Notes under the pieces: generated by a model
The model's input: the letters and a program-made list of their open reading frames with translations, nothing else
What the model was told of the DNA's origin: nothing
The model's database searches: none
Program-made: the position numbers and the translations under genes
Assembly (NCBI GenBank): GCA_030593645.1
Contig: JAUVGT010000237.1
Coordinates: 1 to 7,750, forward strand
DNA from: Deltaproteobacteria bacterium
GTDB lineage: Bacteria > Desulfobacterota > Desulfobacteria > Desulfobacterales > JAUVGT01
Length of the DNA: 7,750 nt
Reading direction: 5' to 3'
Part shown: positions 6,609 through 7,750 of the stretch, one piece after another
How the letters are laid out: each line of letters begins with the position of its first letter
How positions within the stretch are numbered: position 1 is the stretch's first letter

Positions 6609-7750
6609 ATGGAAAAAGAAAAGCAATACATGATCATCGTGGATGATCGGCCTGAGAATCTATTGGCTTTAGAGGGATTGCTCGAAAGACCCGACCTTGA
6701 GATCATCAAAGCGGCTTCCGGGGAAGAGGCTTTGGGTTTGATGCTTGAATACGATTTCGCCCTCGCAATGATGGATGTGCAGATGCCGGATATGGACGGC
6801 TTTGAGACCGCTGAACTGATGAGAGGCAGCCGGAAGACAAGGCATATTCCTATCATTTTTGTGACAGCGATTAGTAAAGACCAGGAACATGTTTTTAAAG
6901 GTTATGAAGCAGGAGCTGTTGATTATATCTTTAAACCACTTGATCCACATATTATAAAAAGTAAGGTTAAGACGCTTCTTGAGCTGAATAAGCAAAAGAA
7001 GATCCTTGAAAAGACGAATGATAAACTTCAACGTACAGTCGACGAACTGGAGAAAGCGAATAAGAAGATACTAAAACAGCAAAAATCAGTGATTGAAGAA
7101 GAGCGGTTGAAGATTCTGCTTCAGATTTCCGGAGCTGCGGCCCATGAACTGAACCAGCCGCTAATGACATTAATGGGCGGTATACAACTCATGGAAATGT
7201 ATTTGGGCGAGCCGGAAAAACTTACAGAACACATGGCGAAAGTAAACGTCGCCGGCAATCGAATTTCAAGAATTGTACAGAAAATGCAGACAATCCGAAA
7301 AGATGAAATCGTTTCCTATCCAGGCGGCCAGGCGATAATAAACCTTGACCAGGTACTCAAAGTATTGATTGTGGAGGATTCTGATACGGATTTTGAAAAG
7401 GTTAAAGGGGTTTTTGAAGATCAGTGCCGGATCAGCCTGGAAAGGGTTCAAAACTTTGGAAACGGGATCAGGCATCTGGAAGAGAATCAATTTGATCTGG
7501 TATTTATGGGTTACAATCATTCAGACGATGAAGCACTCAACTTTTTAAAAAAGACAGCCCACAAACTGCCGGTCGTGGTTTTTCTGAGACAGGATGATGA
7601 AATGGCGGCATCCCAGGTGATACAGGCCGGCGCGGCTGATTACCTGCCAAAGAAATCACTAAATGACAGCTCCCTTTTTCATATCATAACAAATACACTG
7701 GAAAAAAGCCGGCTCATGAAAGAGAGTAAAAAAATCCATGATAAGTTAAC
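6609..7750 (+). CDS. Receiver - DHp (no adjacent ATPase) - degenerate receiver protein, partial at the 3' end
   Basis: The frame stays open from ATG 6609 to the window end (380 complete codons), so the C-terminus is missing. REC1 (about 7-122) is intact: D12/D13, acceptor D56 in MMDVQMP, T86, K109. A coiled coil (about 123-170) leads to a HisKA-like DHp with H179 in AAAHELNQPL (176-185) and a second helix to about residue 230. No N, G1 or G2 box follows; instead a short linker (about 231-249) leads to a second receiver (about 250-352). There E256-D257 and K348 are kept, but the acceptor Asp is Gly301 (FDLVFMGYN) and the usual Thr/Ser is Leu326, so it probably cannot be phosphorylated. Residues 353-380 form a helix that often leads into PAS or kinase domains, so an ATPase could still lie beyond the window. 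The gene begins 22 bases after the CheR stop with a weak ribosome binding site. It is probably a phosphorelay partner of the upstream kinase. Confidence 0.88.
   Translation, partial: MEKEKQYMIIVDDRPENLLALEGLLERPDLEIIKAASGEEALGLMLEYDFALAMMDVQMPDMDGFETAELMRGSRKTRHIPIIFVTAISKDQEHVFKGYEAGAVDYIFKPLDPHIIKSKVKTLLELNKQKKILEKTNDKLQRTVDELEKANKKILKQQKSVIEEERLKILLQISGAAAHELNQPLMTLMGGIQLMEMYLGEPEKLTEHMAKVNVAGNRISRIVQKMQTIRKDEIVSYPGGQAIINLDQVLKVLIVEDSDTDFEKVKGVFEDQCRISLERVQNFGNGIRHLEENQFDLVFMGYNHSDDEALNFLKKTAHKLPVVVFLRQDDEMAASQVIQAGAADYLPKKSLNDSSLFHIITNTLEKSRLMKESKKIHDKL

Noticed and set aside
6563..7520. Minus-strand frames across the third operon gene
   Set aside because: The plus-strand frame is open from 6609 to 7750 and encodes clear receiver and DHp motifs; it was only easy to miss because it has no stop in the window.

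Overview
The window looks like a chromosomal fragment of a Gram-negative bacterium, most plausibly a member of the Desulfobacterota (former Deltaproteobacteria). This rests on style and is not proof: a multi-receiver hybrid histidine kinase with a periplasmic Cache sensor, a CheR homologue with no receptor nearby, a 'HELNQP' phosphoacceptor module, a candidate sigma-54 promoter, and moderately AT-rich DNA with a GC-rich dispersed-repeat patch. No rRNA, tRNA, CRISPR array, transposase or phage gene was seen.

Layout: (1) 1-291 holds no convincing gene, only a 28-nt hairpin, a 14-bp AT palindrome and one copy of a small GC-rich repeat. (2) 292-798 on the minus strand encodes a small exported protein (168 aa) of unknown function. 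(3) 799-1665 is an 867-bp intergenic region between divergent genes. It carries a leftward and a rightward sigma-70-like promoter, a patch of degenerate GC-rich repeats (about 1118-1250), a candidate sigma-54 promoter (1491-1506) and an exact 14-bp direct repeat (960-973 and 1558-1571). (4) 1666-7750 on the plus strand is a tightly packed signalling operon. It consists of a 1358-aa hybrid histidine kinase (TM-Cache-TM-HAMP-GAF-coiled coil-HisKA-HATPase-REC-REC-REC), a CheR-type methyltransferase starting one base after the kinase stop, and, 22 bases further on, a receiver/DHp/receiver protein that runs off the window end.

How the genes may work together: the kinase probably senses a small ligand in the periplasm through its Cache domain, passes the signal through HAMP and GAF, autophosphorylates at His684, and has three intact receivers (Asp1021, Asp1143, Asp1290) as possible acceptors. 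The third gene supplies another intact receiver (Asp56), a phosphoacceptor-histidine module (His179) with no ATP-binding domain directly after it, and a second receiver whose acceptor Asp is replaced by Gly. This suggests a branched phosphorelay in which the partial DHp protein is phosphorylated in trans or acts as a phosphotransfer scaffold. The CheR partner and the absence of any MCP, CheA or CheW point to a chemosensory-like but receptor-free circuit, with an unknown methylation target. No DNA-binding output domain is visible; it may lie downstream of 7750.
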